In this document: positions 21,660 to 33,364 of the stretch, in pieces
Layout: the number at the start of each line of letters is the position of its first letter
Numbering within the stretch: the first letter of the stretch is position 1
Assembly (NCBI GenBank): GCA_037447655.1
Contig: JBBHKE010002722.1
Location: forward strand, 62,001 to 126,000
Length of the DNA: 64,000 nucleotides
Source of the DNA: Zygnema cylindricum
Taxonomy: Eukaryota; Streptophyta; Zygnematophyceae; Zygnematales; Zygnemataceae
Reading direction: 5' to 3'
Notes under the pieces: model-generated
What the model saw: the letters and a program-made list of their open reading frames with translations, nothing else
Databases searched by the model: none
Told to the model about the DNA's origin: nothing
Translations under genes and position numbers: made by a program

Positions 21660-22560
21660 GTGATTTGCAAGAATATTTCGGGAGGGAATCCTCACCCATT
21701 GAATGAGAGGCATGTCAAAAACTTTAGACTAGAGGATGGTTTACTGTATTTGCATATTAGGGCTAGATTATGCATTCTTGAAGTGGGAGACTTAAGAAAA
21801 CAAATTTTACGGGAAGCTCATGAGCATTTAGGACATCTAGGTCGAGATAAAACTCTTAGTCGATTGCAAAGTAGATTGTTTGGCCTGTGATGGCAAAGGA
21901 GGTGTCAAAACACGTGGAAAGTTAGGTCCCTTGCCAACAGAGTAAACCTAGTAACCCAAAACCTAGAGGTCTCTTAAAACCTTTAGATATCCCTGAAAGA
22001 CTGTGGGAATCTGTCAGTATGGATTTTATTGTCAGGTTACCAACTACATCTAGAAGAAATGATAGTATCATGGTCATAGTCGATAGGATCAGTAAAATGA
22101 CAATCTTTATCCCTTGCAAAACTACTCATTTAGTTGTCAGTTGTAGATATTACAAAGTTATATTTTGACAACGTGGTCAGACATCATGGAGTTCCCTTGT
22201 CTATAATCTGTGATAGGGATTCTAAATTTACATCTGCATTTTGGAAAGAATTGCAGCAAAATTTAGGCACTGAATTAGAAATGAGTACCTCTTATCATCC
22301 TCAGACAGATGGACAAACGTAAAGGATAAACCGTACACTGGAAGAAATGCTTAGGACTGTTTGCAGTGGAGTTCAGAACACATGGGAATCTAAACTGCCA
22401 TTAATGGAATTTGCATACAATTCATGTAAACATGCTAGTACAAGATTCTCACCATTTGAAGTTGCATAGGGATTCCAACCCACAAAAGCATTAGACTTAA
22501 TAACAAGGGTCACTCAAAAGAGTAGAAGTTCTGGAACAGAGTTTTGGGAATAGATTCAAA
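21660..22560 (+). pseudogene. Chromovirus integrase
   Basis: The zinc domain part is LREAHEHLGHLGRDKTLSRL, with the CxxC half frameshifted. The core has MDFIVRLPTTSRRNDSIMVI (first Asp), [20 protein letters not shown] (second Asp) and YHPQTDGQT, a stop, then RINRTLEEMLR with the catalytic Glu. At least three stops are present. It would have joined cDNA to chromosomal DNA. Confidence 0.82.
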
Positions 22561-22589
22561 CAGTTTGGAAAACATTACGTGATGCATTA

Positions 22590-23080
22590 GTGGAGGCACA
22601 AAGGAGGCAGAAGTTAAATGCTAACCGCAAATGGGGTGATTCGGTGGTAAGCGCAGGTGACAAGGTTTGGCTTTCTACAACTCATTACAAGTGTAAGATT
22701 GAGGGACAATCGGACCTTACAGGGAAATTTGCTCCTAAGTACATTGGACCATTTACTGTAATCAAGATGATACCGTCATTTGCTGCCAAATTAGACTTTG
22801 CGCCTTCAACAAAAATTCATCCAGTAATACACATCAGTCAAATGAAACTAGCAAAGCTTTGGCCAACTAAAAGAGAATTGGAATTGGATCCTTTAAAATT
22901 TATAGAACGTGAGGTCCACATATGGGTAATTGATTGGGTTGGTCAGCGGTTTAAGGTTGGCAATACTATATTCTAGCAAGTGCATTATCTAGGAAGGCCA
23001 GAAGACGAGTTGAATTTAGAAGATAAAAGTTTTGAGTTTTTACGAAGGTATTGGAGGTGTAATAATATAAAAGTCTCGTC
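22590..23080 (+). pseudogene. Integrase GPY/F module and chromodomain
   Basis: GDKVWLSTTHYK and FAPKYIGPFTVIKMI form the GPY/F module. HPVIHISQMKLAKLWP is the usual bridge. After it, WVIDWVGQRFKVGNTIF, a stop, then QVHYLGRPEDELNLEDKSFE resembles a chromodomain (its consensus has YLVKW-GY and W-P-E-L segments), here with several aromatic-cage positions altered. Chromodomains in such elements read methylated histones to guide insertion. Confidence 0.75.
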
Positions 23081-23133
23081 TTGAGAATGAAATGTGTTTT
23101 AATTGATGTTAGTGGAAAATAAGGATGGGATGA

Positions 23134-25061
23134 TGTAACAGTAATAGTGGATCAAACTTGGTCGTAAATGGGTATTTAAAGGTTAAGAATATAAAGTTAT
23201 GAATTTGGTAGACGTGCGCGCAAAAGAATCGCGCGATTTGGAGTTTTAACTCAAAAAGTATAGCGATGGGTGTATTTAGGTGACTGCGCGGGGTCAAACT
23301 AACAAGTGGGTATCATTGAAACGGGTTAAGGGTCAAATTAGTACTGAAATTTTGCGTGTATGTTTTATAAACTACTTGTTGTTTTGAAAAGTCAGTTGAT
23401 AGTTCATACGTAAATGCAAAATGGATTTAATATGGAGGTTCGAATTGCTTCACACATTGGGGAAGCGAACGTATGGATATAATTAAAGTGATGTAAGTAC
23501 CGTGAACAAGCATTGACAAATAGACGGCGGATCGCAAAGCGATCCGATGTGGAATAAACGAAATGTTGAAGTAGGCGACGCCGGTACGGCGTAGCAGTGA
23601 CGCAGACAAGACAACGCAGTTGCGGTTATTTTGGAAGAATATGCGTCGCCGGTACGGCGGAGCTGCGACGCAGTCAAGTCAACGCATTTGCGGCTATTTT
23701 TATATGATGCGTACGGACAACGCAGCTGACGCAACTGCTGATAAAAAAATATGATGAACTCATAGTAATGGTGGTAGCTTAGAGGTAGCTTAGTGGTTGC
23801 TTGGTTTCTGACGTACGAAGATTCATATGCATAAGTAAATTTTGCAGAGATGTTGCTCTAAATATTCTGTACAACAGAGTTTTATCTTCTTGATAATTAG
23901 TTTATTAGTGTATATTTGTTCAGTCTGACATACCTCGACTTATTCGGGTATACGTAAAATTGTTCAGGTAGATGTTAGATACCGTACGGCTAGTATGCCT
24001 CCCTACATTTAATAGTGAACTCTCTGAGTATAACTTGCAGGACTTAGATTATTTTGGGTTTCACAGTCAAGTATTATCTAAGCAATTGCATACTATTTTA
24101 TGCATCTTTGACCTGTTGGTGTTATCACTCTGTTTGGTATTTTCATATGAAACTTTGTGAGTTTATAGTGTCTATAATATACTGCCTATTGGTGCACTTT
24201 AAGGTGATTTTTTTCATTGTGGAGTAATCTGTGTTGTTTGAAACACAGCTGTTTAAAAGGTAGTCTGTGGTGCTTCCCAGATTAATCCATGGCCGAAATA
24301 GGCTATGGACAACAGTACTAATGAAATATTTAGTTGTTTAGTGCGCACGATGGTTCCTTTTGTACAGTTTTTAGTACAAAACGTCACTCTTACTTAATGG
24401 AATTTCGTAGGTAGTTTCGCGTGCGAAATTTGCGACCCACGTTCGTGCGAGGTCGCGTCTCGTTTGGCGTGCACTTTTGCACGTAAATGTTATGTAGTGA
24501 AACGTGGCGTTTGATTGGTTGGTAAATGCTACGTACTTAGAGATTTTGCACGTTTTTGCATTGGTCAGTCTGAGTATTTGCTGATCAATGATTGGCCTAG
24601 GTAAAACCTATTCAACGGAGCGTTAACTCTGGCCTGGCTAGCCCAGAGCGATGATGGATAAATAGTGAAGTCTAAAAGAAAAATAGACATTTTTTCCTTT
24701 GGAAAAATTTGTGGAAATTTTGACTGATCTTGGTCTTGAGCGATTAAAACCAAATTGGAGCAATGGCATTTTTGCACTGAAATCTCTTACAAACTAAGTA
24801 GTGTTTTAGTAGTTAAGAGATAGAATTATTAAGAGTGGAGAGTAGTGGAAAACACTTTAAAAAGAAGGGTTGAGCCACGAGGGCAAGAGACCAAGCTAAT
24901 GTTATGTGGACAGAAGCTTCTTCTAATTTAAAGTTTATCCTTATGTGAGTGATTTCCAACGTGGATGTGTATTAACCAATGTGTGGAATGTGTGGTTGAA
25001 ATTGGTTTGTAGTAATGGGATTTTCTGAGAGGTAGGAGATCCTATTACAGAGCGTGTGCAA
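23134..25061 (+). repeat. Probable chromovirus 3' LTR and flanking non-coding DNA
   Basis: An LTR-like start TGTAACAG at 23,134 follows the polypurine tract, but I cannot place its end, and no second copy exists to confirm it. 23,518-23,560 resembles the 13,120-14,625 solo LTR inverted. The rest to 25,061 has no gene I can support. Confidence 0.45.
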
Positions 25062-25602
25062 CTTGCTAGAGCGCCCTCACAAATTTCTCACGATTTCGTC
25101 AAATGGCTTGCTAGAGCGCCCTCACAAATTTCTCACGATTTCGTCAAATGGCATCAGAATTTTCAGACACTTGGAATGGAAAAATCCGTACCAAACGAAA
25201 CGCGACAAAACACAACAAATTGTGTACTTTGATGGACGCAAACGTACAAATCATAACGAATAGTGTACCTTTCGTCGTCGCTTGAATTCGTTTGAAATTT
25301 TTGTACAATATTTTAAACGTGCGAATACGTGTTCCTATTTGTTTCTCTAAAACACTTTGCTTTAAAACACATCGGCCTGTATTTTAAAGAAAAGTTTGAA
25401 GATGACGTTTTTTGGCGTGGCCGTGGGGTCGAACAACACAAGACCACAACATGTAGTACATCTGAAATTCGATGATGATGCAAAATGCATTTCGTTTTTT
25501 TTCTATTTTTCTGTACGGTTGAAGCTTACGCGGTACGGCTCTAAGTTTTACAAGAAAACGACAGAATAAAAACCCTTTCTTTGGCACACAGTGACACACC
25601 CT
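25062..25602. mobile_element. TA-flanked DNA element, 5'-truncated
   Basis: Resembles about 29,450-29,937. It ends GTGACACACCCT followed by TA (25,603-25,604). It contains an exact 45-bp tandem duplication (25,062-25,106 and 25,107-25,151). No transposase is seen. Confidence 0.65.
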
Positions 25603-26647
25603 TAGCCGCAAGATTGAAATTTAATCGTCTAAGCGTTACATTAAACTTAGATGCAAAGTGAAACGAAACCTCTTTAAACTAAAGTACTATAAGTTTTCAA
25701 CTGAAATATTTAAACGCACGAAACGAAATAAAATTTGTACACTATAATAAAACGAACCGGCTTAAAAAATATCAATTGCAATTAAATGAAAAATATGTGC
25801 GTCGTCACGCGCGATGAAATCGAGCCACACTATTTACAAATCAATATTCTTACATTGACAGCAAAATTTCGTTTCGTGCGTTTTAATATTTTCGTACAAA
25901 ACTTGCACTAGTTCAGTTTAGTTTAAAGAGGTTTCGTTTCAATTTGCGTCTAAGTTCAATGTAACGCTTAAACGATTAAATTTTAATTTTGCGGCTAAGT
26001 GTTCTCACCGTGGAGCTCACGTAAAGACAAAAAGTGACTAACAGCAAAACTTTTATTTACATGTGGTTGCCGCATTTTTGTTACCTTTAACGTTCGCCGG
26101 CCGTGTGAATTGCTAATTTTATTTTGACGGTCGACGTCAACAAGTGCAGCAAAAAATTTAAGCGGTTGAAACAATATTTTGAAAGTCAAAGTTGTCCAAC
26201 CGATTGACCGTCAAATTTGTAACTCAACGGTACTTTATTTATACCAATATGTACTTCACAAAGTACAATTTTGTGACCTAAGGACCTGGCAACCAAGCGT
26301 TCACCGCCATGATCAGTCCTTTATAAATTTGTACCTTTCTGATTCGAACATTTATCTAGTAATAACGTACTGTCCTCGTATATGACAATACATTTTAGGG
26401 TTTTTTAAGGGTTTTATGGGACTTAAGGGTTTTTAGGGTACATTTTCGTACTTTCGTAATTTTAATTGCTACTTTTTTAGATTTTTTCATACATTGACAT
26501 ATATTGTCCGTAAATTCCTGTACCTTTTACCGTTATTTTGTTTTAGATTTTTTGCATTAGGCTACCGTACATTTCCATTTTATTAAAGACAATTGCGTTA
26601 CATTTTCCGTACATCTGTTGGCATTTCCGTACATTATCGTACATCTT
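25603..26647. repeat. Repeat family R copy (inverted) and TTAGGG-like words
   Basis: 25,985-26,290 matches 19,955-20,148 inverted ('gaccgtcaaatttgtaactc'). 25,640-25,930 contains an inverted pair: 'aaacctctttaaact' at 25,668 and 'agtttaaagaggtttcgttt' at 25,919, suggesting the arms of a further element. 26,390-26,640 has degenerate TTTAGGG and GTACATT words, not a tandem array. No gene. Confidence 0.5.
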
Positions 26648-27372
26648 GGGGTATGTCCCCATGTGCATAAGTAAGGGTTTTTTTCTGTCATTTTCCTGTA
26701 AAACCTAGCGCCGTACTGCCTAAGTTGCAGCCGTAAGAAGCAATCGCAGATTTGTATAGTACAATTTGCGTCATCCTCGAACTTAAGATGTACGGAAATT
26801 TGTCGTCTTGTGTTTTTCGACCAACTTCCACAACAAAAAACATCATCTTCAAACTTATGTTTAAAACACATGCGCGGTGTGTTTTAAAACTAGGTATTTT
26901 CGATAAAAAAATAGGAACATATATTCGCACGTGCCGTAATTTCCGAAAATTTTCATACAATTTCCAAGGACAAAAAAAAGTACACAATTTGCTATGTTTT
27001 GTTCGTTTGCGTTCAGTACAATTTTTTTTTTTGCGAGGTCTCAAAATTTCGATGCCATTTCACGTCCGGATAGGAGACGCGAAGGCAAAGCGCATCTTCT
27101 TTAATCGTGAAACTGCATAGGATGGAATGTTGTACGTCTACAATGTCACGGTAAGACATGCGACGTCACAAGCAGTTCCAAAAAATAACGTGCGACAACA
27201 CAGATTGAAGACGTTGACAACCGTCATAGGTATTGTTGACATATAAAGTCGTCACAAACGTAAGTTACGAATACGTTATTACACATAGGGACACTTGAAA
27301 ACCGGGTTTGGGGGATCCGCGTTAAAATACAAAGTAAGTTCGCTAAGTTACAAGTACATGGGGACATACCTT
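26648..27372. mobile_element. TA-flanked DNA element copy (opposite orientation to 46,564-47,296)
   Basis: Starts GGGGTATGTCCCCATGTGCA and ends TACATGGGGACATACCTT followed by TA (27,373-27,374). The left TA is mutated. About 725 bp, non-coding. Internal sequence matches 46,564-47,296 inverted, for example 'ccaacttccacaac' against 'gtggaagtggg'. Confidence 0.75.
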
Positions 27373-27560
27373 TAGGGTTATTTATGCGCGATTTTAGGGT
27401 TTTTAGGGTACATTATAGTACGTTCTCGTATAATTCAAGACGTACAGATACCGTATGTATTCCGTACCTTTTTTTATATTTTTGAAGGATTTTTGGGAAA
27501 AAGTCGAAATCTGTATGAATTGGACAACTATGAATTCACGCTTTGCTATAGTAGAGGCTA

Positions 27561-28530
27561 AGGGTACGTCCCCATGTATTAAAGTATCAACTCTTTATGT
27601 CTTTTTGCCCTAAAATTCAAGGAACTTTGACAAAAACTTTAGCCGTACGAAAAAATCATTTTTACCAAAGTAGAGTGAACGTCAATTCATACTTTAGATG
27701 TACGGCGTGTTTGTCGTCATGTGAATGCATTTTGGCGTTTTCTCTTTTTCGACCCCCGGGCAAGAGAATCCAACCCAAAAAAAACTTCATCCAAAATCAC
27801 CTCGAGGGGGTGATTTTAGTTTAAGTACTGCCCAAACAGCGAATAAAACGACCCACGCACACACCACAAAAGTGGGAAAATTTTAGGACGAGGGAGAGTC
27901 CTCGCTATTTTTCTCCGTGCCCGTCACGCGCATGAGCGGAAAAAAAAATTGCAGGGGTCTCAGACCTCCACTTTCATTCATGGGGTCCATTGCAAAATTT
28001 TGCGTCGTCGTCGCTTCTCCCCTCTCCCTCTCACACGATCTCTTTTATCTCACACTTTTTAGAATGATACACGACAATATGGGTATAAAATGAAAGATAT
28101 TTTAGAATTTTTATTATTGAAATTTTTTAGGTTTTTTTTTAATGGCAAATCGAGTGAGAAAAGTAGAAAAAACGTAATCGGGAAACCATGGCGGAAAGTT
28201 ATTGAATCAGTGACATCAACGTTGTCACAAGTGAGCATGACATCACAATGTCACCAAACTAAACATCTACAATATCACAAAAATCTAGACGTCTACCACT
28301 GTCGCTGTTTTTGTTAGCGTCACTTGTCGCTGTTTTTGTTAGCGTCACTAATCGTCAAAAGTTTCGTAGTCGGCTTCAATCGTCACAAGTTGTACCTAAG
28401 TCTACAACCGTCACATTTCAAAGTTCTGATTTCATTTTCGCACATAGGGATGCTCTTCAAAGTAGTACGGAGAATCTTTACTACAGTCCAAAATACTTTA
28501 TCAAAGTACCGATTACATGGGGACCTACTT
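27561..28530. mobile_element. TA-flanked DNA element, second subfamily
   Basis: Starts AGGGTACGTCCCCATGTA and ends TACATGGGGACCTACTT, with TA on both sides (27,559-27,560 and 28,531-28,532). 970 bp. Related to 17,691-18,452. A 25-bp tandem duplication lies at 28,300-28,349. No transposase is recognisable. Confidence 0.7.
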
Positions 28531-29221
28531 TAACAAATAGGACAATATAACATATTTAAAATATTCCCATAGAAATCTCTCCTGACTAGCGAGTTGACGG
28601 CCGTCCGCGTCCTAGAATATCATTGGAGGAAGTGACAATCTGGAATTCTAACGGTCAGTCCGGCATTTCTTGCCCGCAGAGAAAATTTTGCCGGTTCTCC
28701 CCAGTACAGTATTTCCCGTTTTAATAGGACAGAAAATCGTACCGTTGAACAGCTGAATTCAAACAGTGACCATTCCAAAGTTTTAGGGTTTTAACTTTTA
28801 ACAACCTCACACGCTTGAGAAGAAGTTTCGAATGTCACGTCAATTTTTGACAGCTAAAGTGTTTTGGACCGTAGATGGAAATCATGCACAATTCACCGTA
28901 GATATACAATTTTTGCTTTGGAGAACTTAATTGCTCGGGAATGGCCAGAATAAGGCGGCGTTCTATACACCTTCACTCAGTTAAAATATCTATAAAAGAA
29001 ATTGTGTGCTTTAAATATCGCTGATTCTACTCGGACTTGCAATACGATTAAAAATCCCTAGAATCTGAAGTTCAGATTCGATACGCAACAGTAACTACAC
29101 GTGTCAAATTGGAAAATGCCAAAATGCTCTAAAGGAGTCCCGTTGAAGTTTAAACATCCGGTTCTACCGCAAAAAATACTGTGGCTCCATGCTCTATCGA
29201 GTCGAATCTTTCTAAATATTA
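28531..29221. other. Non-coding stretch, nothing recognised
   Basis: About 690 bp between two TA-flanked elements. No gene, repeat or RNA could be supported. Confidence 0.5.
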
Positions 29222-29937
29222 GGGTGTGTGTCCATGTACTTGAAACTTAGCGAACTTACTTTGTTTTTTAGCGCAGATCCGGCGGACCCGGATTTCAGGT
29301 GTCCCCATGGGTAAAAACGAAATTAAAACTTGAGGGTGTGACGATTGTATACGTTGACAGGCCCGTGATGGCTACCAACGTCTACAATCTGTGATGACGT
29401 ATTGGATTGTCGCATAATTGTTTGTGAGAGGCGGCGAGTGGGAATTGATGTGGCGCCCTCAGAGATTTCTCGCGTTTTCGTGAAATGGCATCAGAATCTT
29501 CAGATCCCCTGAAATGATAAAATCCGTACTGAACGAAACCTGACAAAACAAAACAAATTGTGTATTTTGACGGACGGAAACGAAAAAAATATAACGAATT
29601 GTGTACTTTTCGTCGTCGCTTGAATTCATTTGAAATTTTTTAAAAAATTCTACACTTTCGAATACATGATATTATTTGTTTAGCGAAGATACTTTGTTTT
29701 AAACCACATCGCGCATGTGTTTAAAAGAAAAGTTTGAAGATGACGTTTTTTGTCGTGGCCTTAAGGCGAAAAATACAAGACGACAACATGTAATACATCC
29801 TAAATTCGTTGATGACGCAAAATGTAGTTCTCTTTTTTTCTCTTTTTTTGTACGATTGAAACTTACGCGGTACGACACTAAGTTTTAGAGGAAAACGACA
29901 AAAAAAACCGTTGCTTTGGCACATGGAGACGCACCCC
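29222..29937. mobile_element. TA-flanked DNA element copy
   Basis: Starts GGGTGTGTGTCCATGTACTT after TA (29,220-29,221) and ends ACATGGAGACGCACCCC before TA (29,938-29,939). 716 bp. It shares the 'acttagcgaacttactttg' block with 46,590 (one mismatch) and 'aagttttagaggaaaacgac' with 25,543. Confidence 0.75.
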
Positions 29938-30196
29938 TACACACAATGTTTTTCGAAAATCTTTTGTTTTGAAATATTTACTGATACTGACCAAGGATTT
30001 CTATAAGCAATCCTCTTGCGCCACGTTTTCTATTTAATTTTTAGACAAAATTAAAAAAACGATTTTACGATCGCGCTTTTTAGGTCGGTATTCTATTCAG
30101 TTCAAAAAGACGATTCTCAATGAATTTACTTCACATGTTGTAAAAAACATACATGTCTCATGTCCCTGATTGGCTCAAATGGTTTAGAAAAAGGAT

Positions 30197-30420
30197 AGTA
30201 CACCCTGTATCGCTATTAGTGTTAATCATTTTTTTCCACTTAAAACATCTTTTCTCCGCACACTCTTGTCCGATTCTTAATTTTATTACCGTCAATCAAA
30301 AGATGAGAATCTTAACTTTCAATCGCAACCGTCAGATCTAAAAACCGACATGCGTGTACGGAGAAAAGATGTTTAAAGAGACAAAAAAACATTTAAACTA
30401 ATAACGATTCACGGTGTACT
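30197..30420. mobile_element. Hairpin MITE-like element, copy 1
   Basis: Ends are inverted copies: AGTACACCCTGTATCGCTAT at the left, and the complement of AGTACACCGTGAATCG at the right. 224 bp. Inner arms (AAACATCTTTTCTCCG and CGGAGAAAAGATGTTT) also pair, so most of the element folds back on itself. Confidence 0.7.
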
Positions 30421-30595
30421 GCACTTTCTCATAGAAGGCCTATGGCTTGAGTTTCTTAAAGACGCCGAAATAAATCATTAAATCTACCTTCGATGACTAC
30501 ACTATGGTATACCAAGCTAAGGTTCAATACCGCAAATATTGTGGATGTGGATTGGATCCCTTGGTGGAAGATCTAGAAGATCTCTCCTGTACTAT

Positions 30596-30811
30596 ACTAC
30601 ATCGTGAATCGCTATCAGTGTTTAAGTTTTTTCGCCATTTAAAACATTTTTTTTTTCGTACACACATGTCGGTTGTGGATTTGACGATTGCGATTGAAAG
30701 GTAAGACTCTCAACTTTTATTGGCGCTATTATAGTGAAAACTGGACTTGTGTGTCATATGTTTTACGTGGCGAAAAAAATTACCAACACTAATAGCGATA
30801 GACGGTGTACT
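30596..30811. mobile_element. Hairpin MITE-like element, copy 2
   Basis: Left arm CTACATCGTGAATCGCTATC, right arm AATAGCGATAGACGGTGTAC: inverted and related to copy 1. About 216 bp, non-coding. Confidence 0.65.
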
Positions 30812-30959
30812 GTACTTTGTTAGAGCCTCGAGGACCAAAACATAAGCCCTAAGGTTTTAGGGAAAAAGGGTTTTAGGGCAACTGATACATATCTTTATAC
30901 AAATTATAGACCTTTGGTCGTCCGTTTGAAAACCTTTAAATAGGCCGACTTACTGTCCG

Positions 30960-31105
30960 CCTGCACCCGTAATCGATGTGTCCCCCAACCGACGTCAACA
31001 AACGGGTAACGTTGCCCCTCGACCCACGTTAGCAAACGGATAGCGTTGTCCCTCGGCCTATGTCGGCAAACGGGTAGCTTTGTCTCCCTACTAACGTCAG
31101 CAAAC
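30960..31105. repeat. 34-bp tandem repeat, about four units
   Basis: Units begin near AACAAACGGGTAACGTTG (30,999), then AGCAAACGGATAGCG, GGCAAACGGGTAGC and AGCAAACGGGTAAG at 34-base spacing, with an earlier weaker unit. No open frame across it looks like a gene. Confidence 0.75.
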
Positions 31106-31518
31106 GGGTAAGTTTTAAAGTACTCCATTGGAAATCGTTCTTTACCGTCAGATCTTGACTGCTCGATCTTGTCAATAAATAAAGATGAAAGCCGCCACGT
31201 GCACTAAAGAGTTTTCAGCTGTCAATAATTCGTTCGTGACCGTCCGATTGTAAGATGCTGGTAGCTCAGAAGCTACCCGTCGTTTTCAACAAGTACGATT
31301 TCATGTTGTAAAGTTTTTGCTCGATTTTTCGTCAATCGTTATGTTGATTTGGGTAGCGTCTAAAAAAATCCGTACTGGCGAGTTGAATAGTACAATACTA
31401 CTAAGACATTTTGATAATCAGGACACCATGCGCGTGTAGCGGGCATGATAAACTGGCATGATTAACGGGCATGATAAAATAGGACACGGTCCATGCCCGT
31501 GTAACGGGCGTTGATTTA

Positions 31519-32058
31519 CTACACCGTCAATCGCTATTAGAGTAAAGGAATAAATAGCGTAAAAAAAAAATTAGTGTTATTAACACTAATCGGGAATTTT
31601 GTTTTTTTGAAAAAATATATATACTAATTAACCCCTAACTGTAATTTGGGTTGTCCTGAATAATAAATACCCGCCCTTTCGATGTCTACAGTAATCTGTG
31701 TAGCCGTACAAAATCTGACAAGCTGTTCACACGGTCGACGGACGAACATATGAGAACGTGATTTTCGTCGACGAGTTTGTATCTCTTTCTTCCAGTGCAC
31801 ATTCACATGCGTGCGCAATAATGTTAAGTGTCTTTTTATGCCTTTGTAATTCAAAAAGTACCATTTCGTACGGATATTCCGTGTCCGTACGCCACACTAT
31901 TTCCATCGCAGTGTACTTTCCTTATTAACGCTAATTGAAAAAAAAACCTAATTAGAATAATAGAAAAAATAGAATTATGGATTGTATTTCGGGTTTTTTT
32001 TTAAAAAAAAAGGGCATCGAATTGGCGTTATATACTCTAATAGCGATTGACGGTGTAG
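31519..32058. mobile_element. Hairpin/TIR element with 26-bp perfect ends
   Basis: Left end CTACACCGTCAATCGCTATT and onward is the perfect 26-bp reverse complement of 32,033-32,058. The ends are related to the two hairpin elements at 30.2 and 30.6 kb. 540 bp with no transposase; its middle includes a small palindrome near 31,575 (TTAGTGTTATTAACACTAA). No clear target duplication. Confidence 0.7.
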
Positions 32059-32157
32059 TTGACGATAAAAAACAACTTGAAAACTCAACAGCAGACTTTT
32101 TGATTTATGGATGTAAAATCTTTTTATGTCTTTACAAGATTTCTTTATGAAAACTTT

Positions 32158-33312
32158 TAACGGTTTAAGTTGACATGTAAAGAGTTTAGTGTTGCACGGA
32201 TTCCAGGGTTGAGTATTTGCAATAAAAGAGATTATTTCTCCCCTTATCAGTTCGGAGTTGCAACCAGGGGGGGTTGTGAGGTCGTGGTCCATGGGATCCG
32301 GGCTTTGCTCGATGCCCATCCGGATTGGTTAGTCCTCCAGGTGGATGTTTCTAATGCCTGTAATACAGTAAATCGGAATGCCATTTTTTCAGAGCTTATG
32401 GCCGCACCTTCCCTGATTGCCCAGATATTTCCTTTTGTGAGGGCCTTATATTCACTGAGCAGTAGCCTCTCTTTCTCCACGGATGATGGTTTGGTCCCAC
32501 TTTCCTCCATGACTGGCACCCGTCAGGGCGATCCTCTTGGGGGCCCTTTGTTTGCTCTAGCCCATTACCGTGCCCTCCGAGCTTCAGCAGTTGCTTATCC
32601 TTCTTGCCTCTTCCCTTCTGTTGCGGATGACACACACATTATTGGTCCTTCAGACCAAGTTATACCGGCCTATAACTATTTTAAGGCTCGCTTGGCCGAA
32701 CTCAATCTTTCTGTCCAGCCATCAAAGTGTGTTGTTTGGTCCCCACTTCTTATTCCTCTTTCTTTCACTCCCCCTTCTGGTTTTCTGACTCCTCTTCCTA
32801 CCGAAGGCATTCGGGTGTTAGGTTGCCCGCTTGGTTCCGATCCCTACGTCACAAAATTCCTCGATTCCGCTATTCAGACAGATTTGTCCCACGTGAATGA
32901 CCTTCCTCACCTCTCTGATCCCCAGGTGGCCTTTGCTCTTCTGACGCGCTGTTTCCCGGCCCGACCCTCCTACCTTACTCGCACTTCCCCTCCCACCCCA
33001 TCCTTTGTGCCCTCACTTTCCGCATTCGATGATCGTCTTATGGATGTCCTCCACACTTTGTTGGGCCGTGGAGCTTTTGATCGCGAGTCTGGGCCCGCGG
33101 CACGCATCCAAGCCTCTCTTCCAGTCTCGGCCGGCGGTTTGGGTTTACTCTCGACGGCGCGTGTTGCTCCAGCCGCCTGTTTGGGAAGTTGGTGCCTTGC
33201 TGCTTCCACTATTGTCTCTCGTTTTTGTTGGAATTTATAAATCTTATTTCTGTTTATAGGGGTAAAAATAACTTGGGAAGTTGGTGCCTTGCTGCTTCCA
33301 CTATTGTCTCTC
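32158..33312 (+). pseudogene. Non-LTR retrotransposon reverse transcriptase (5' part)
   Basis: Open from ATG 32,170 for 356 residues; likely 5'-truncated because upstream RT motifs are missing. Motifs: FGVATRGGCEVVVHGIRALL, LVLQVDVSNACNTVNR (motif A Asp), GTRQGDPLGGPLFALAHY (motif B), SVADDTHIIGP (catalytic ADD), VQPSKCVVWSP, GIRVLGCPLGSDPYV, and a C-terminal AGGLGLLSTARVAPAA. GC-rich codon use differs from the A/T-rich surroundings. The frame continues into the 3' part at 39,443 once Copia-2 is removed: ...TIVSRF joins VAGDTPIL. The RT itself looks intact here. Confidence 0.88.
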
Positions 33313-33364
33313 GTTTTTGTTGTAATTTATAAATCTTTATTTCAGTTTATAGGGGTAAAATACC
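33182..33364 (+). repeat. Tandem duplication spanning the LINE/Copia-2 junction
   Basis: About 92 bp (TTGGGAAGTTGGTGCCTTGC to GGGGTAAAA) is repeated once. Each unit holds the last LINE bases, GTTTT and the first LTR bases, so the duplication happened after Copia-2 inserted. Confidence 0.85.

Larger units (their letters stand above)
20149..23133 (+). mobile_element. Ty3/Gypsy chromovirus, 5'-truncated
   Basis: No gag, protease or 5' LTR is seen; the element begins just upstream of RT and runs through RNase H, integrase, GPY/F and chromodomain to a polypurine tract (AAGGATGGGATGA, near 23,121-23,133). Several stops interrupt it. The junction at about 20,149 lies inside repeat family R. Confidence 0.85.

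Noticed and set aside
26391-27430. TTTAGGG words suggesting an interstitial plant telomere
   Set aside because: The words are irregular and spread over non-tandem sequence; similar words recur at 18.8 and 30.8 kb as part of dispersed repeats.
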